Origin: JOPF133 sp052144935
GTDB taxonomy: Bacteria; Acidobacteriota; Terriglobia; Bryobacterales; Bryobacteraceae
Assembly (NCBI GenBank): GCA_052144935.1
Contig: JBKQPR010000204.1
Coordinates: forward strand, 1 to 18,340
DNA: 18,340 bases
Direction: 5' to 3'
A model generated the notes under the pieces. It was not told the origin of the DNA. It searched no databases and worked only from the letters and a program-made list of their open reading frames with translations. The translations under genes were made by a program, and so were the position numbers. How positions within the stretch are numbered: the stretch's first letter is position 1; each line of letters opens with the position of its first letter. Shown piece after piece: positions 17,229 to 18,340 of the stretch.

Positions 17229-17689
17229 TAACGCGGCAGCGGTCTGCGTCGGACCTGGAGCTTCACCTGGGATACTGGCTACGGCGCGTTTCCAACCACG
17301 TCTCGGGCGAGTTTGCGCGAACGTTGCATACAAAGCGCACTTCGGTTGCCGAATGGGTGGTGCTAAGCCGCGTAAAGGAACGGCCGGGGATTACGCCCGG
17401 GGAACTCGCCGAAGCCCTGGGGTTGACGCGCGGAGCTGTTTCCAAGGTCATCGACAAGCTCGAAGCTAAAAACTGGATCACAGGTTCGACCATGCCGGAG
17501 GACAGCCGCCTTCGGTTATTTTCCCTGACGCGGCGGGGTAGCCGCGTTCTTCCCGAGTTGGCGGAGATCGCCGATCGCAACGATCAGACGTTTTTCGATG
17601 TCCTGGAGGCCGACGAGAGAGCCACCATGCGACGCCTGCTCTCGAAACTGATCGACCTTCACCATATCGGGGCCGTTCCGATCGAGTAA
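17219..17689 (+). CDS. MarR-family transcriptional regulator
   Basis: A 156-residue winged-helix regulator. The DNA-binding core reads GITPGELAEALGLTRGAVSKVIDKLEAKNW (helix-turn-helix, about 55-85 from this start), followed by the wing MPEDSRLRLFSLTRRG with the usual Asp-Ser-Arg pattern. Flanking N- and C-terminal helices form the dimer region. Such proteins usually repress their own operon and release DNA on binding a small ligand. ATGs at 17198 and 17207 are in frame but lie upstream of the predicted transcript start, so I chose ATG 17219. This lies inside the perfect palindrome and implies a leaderless or nearly leaderless message. The DUF1398-type gene follows after 54 bases and is probably cotranscribed. 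The ligand is unknown. Confidence 0.9.
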   Translation: METITRQRSASDLELHLGYWLRRVSNHVSGEFARTLHTKRTSVAEWVVLSRVKERPGITPGELAEALGLTRGAVSKVIDKLEAKNWITGSTMPEDSRLRLFSLTRRGSRVLPELAEIADRNDQTFFDVLEADERATMRRLLSKLIDLHHIGAVPIE

Positions 17690-17730
17690 AACCGAAAGAT
17701 CCAGGCCGATTTCACTTGACATCACGCACG

Positions 17731-17736
17731 AAGGAG
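17731..17736 (+). promoter_or_regulatory. Ribosome binding site of the DUF1398-type gene
   Basis: AAGGAG lies seven bases before the ATG at 17744, a near-consensus site. A TTGACA at 17716-17721 might be a -35 element, but no -10 fits before the start codon. Confidence 0.7.
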
Positions 17737-17743
17737 AATTTCC

Positions 17744-18163
17744 ATGAGTAAGGCAATCGAGAACTTAGAAGCGGCGCAGAGACAGGCTATGGCGATTCGG
17801 CCTAAAGTCGGGGGCTTCCCCTACCTGGCCGAGGCGTTGCGGCGCGCGGGCGTGACTCGGAACTTCTGGTTTCTGCCTGCATGCCAGAGCCTTTTTCTGA
17901 CCAACGACGGGCCCGTCGCGAGCCAAGGCAAGCCGTTAGCGACGGGCACGGTGGACGTCCCCCTGTTCAACCGCGAGGCGTTGATTTCGGCGTTGCGGAA
18001 GGACCAGGCCGGGGAAAGCAGCTTTCCGGAATTCCTAGAGGCTTAGTGGCACGCAGGCGTTGTTCGTTACGATGTCGATTTCACGGCGCGAACGGTCGCG
18101 TATTACGGCTGCAACGGGGAGGAATACGTGGAAGCCTATCCCGCCGTCGAGATCGATTCGTAG
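17744..18163 (+). pseudogene. DUF1398-family protein with internal amber codon
   Basis: The first 100 codons give MSKAIENLEAAQRQAMAIRP, then KVGGFPYLAEALRRAGVTRN and end SSFPEFLEA before TAG at 18044-18046. The same frame continues without gap as WHAGVVRYDVDFTARTVAYY, GCNGEEYVEAYPAVEIDS and TAG at 18161-18163. The two halves together give about 139 residues. From memory this matches the DUF1398 family end to end, with the TAG taking the place of a residue between Ala and Trp; a single base change such as TCG to TAG would explain it. The function of the family is not established. The 100-residue product lacks the conserved YYGCNGEEY end, so it is probably non-functional unless the codon is read through. 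It follows the MarR gene and is likely controlled by it. Confidence 0.85.
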
Positions 18164-18340
18164 TAAGGGTTCCGCCCGGCGGCAGTGGTCTTTATCGAAG
18201 ACGGCAAGAGCGACTAATCAGTTGGGAGATCCCCCGGCTCTGCCGGGGAGGCAGTAGAAGTTTGACGTATCCGGGAGTATGCCGTTCGTGCGCTGTCGGG
18301 CGCAACCGGCCCGATCAGCAGCGTGCGGCGCGCGGGACCG
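18164..18340. other. Window end with hairpin; no complete gene
   Basis: After the TAG-TAA pair (18161-18166) the same frame briefly reads GFRPAAVVFIEDGKSD and stops at 18215-18217, which may be the tail of some gene. No other coding signal is seen before the window ends. Confidence 0.35.
18232..18248. repeat. Perfect GC hairpin
   Basis: CCCCGGC-TCT-GCCGGGG forms a 7-bp stem with a three-base loop, followed by aggcagtagaagtttgac. There is no T-tract. It could be a terminator of the MarR unit or, judging from a remembered resemblance to insertion-sequence ends, the edge of a mobile element; I cannot confirm either. Confidence 0.45.

Noticed and set aside
17098..17469. Plus-strand ORF of 123 codons overlapping the MarR gene
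   Set aside because: It lies mostly over the promoter and in the wrong frame of the MarR gene, and it lacks a ribosome site.

Overview
The window is high-GC bacterial DNA. Its gene families are typical of Acidobacteriota, most likely a soil lineage of the Bryobacterales/Candidatus Solibacter type. The main clues are two Hanks-type Ser/Thr kinases fused through one membrane segment to long TPR arrays, a membrane-anchored protein of a family I know only as an uncharacterised acidobacterial one, and TPR/TolB-like envelope proteins. The assignment rests on family recognition, not on any rRNA or marker gene.

Layout. (1) 1-874: the C-terminal part of what looks like a decayed minus-strand gene, then GC-rich sequence without a convincing gene. 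(2) 875-4212 (+): kinase A, with kinase, membrane segment, TolB-like region and TPRs, followed by a beta-rich hypothetical protein with its own ribosome binding site. A strong hairpin follows in the convergent gap. (3) 4387-7797 (-): kinase B, preceded on the same strand by a small ORF containing five 42-bp tandem repeats. (4) 8114-9454 (-): the acidobacterial membrane protein, with a 10-G tract just before its start codon. A 670-bp repeat-rich divergent intergenic region follows. (5) 10129-15507 (+): a tight three-gene unit of a bifunctional PBP1B-like peptidoglycan synthase, an exported TPR protein and a TPR lipoprotein with a TolB-like N-terminal domain. (6) 15860-16576 (-): a Phd/YefM-type antitoxin, intact, overlapping by four bases a PIN toxin gene broken by three frameshifts. 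(7) 16577-18340: an accessory-looking segment. It starts at a degenerate tRNA-Gly(CCC) 3' half (possible attachment site) and holds a leader-sized ORF with an inverted repeat, an apparently autoregulated MarR-family gene with tandem palindromic operators, and a DUF1398-type gene interrupted by one in-frame TAG.

How it may fit together. Regions 2-5 all concern the cell envelope and signalling: two membrane kinases that could sense through TPR or TolB-like outer domains, and a peptidoglycan synthase with two exported partners. The most attractive hypothesis is that the TolB-like/TPR lipoprotein regulates the PBP, as outer-membrane lipoproteins LpoA (TPR-like) and LpoB (TolB-like fold) do in Enterobacteria. 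The PBP here has a region resembling the UB2H domain on which LpoB docks. Regions 6-7 show decay and possible horizontal transfer.
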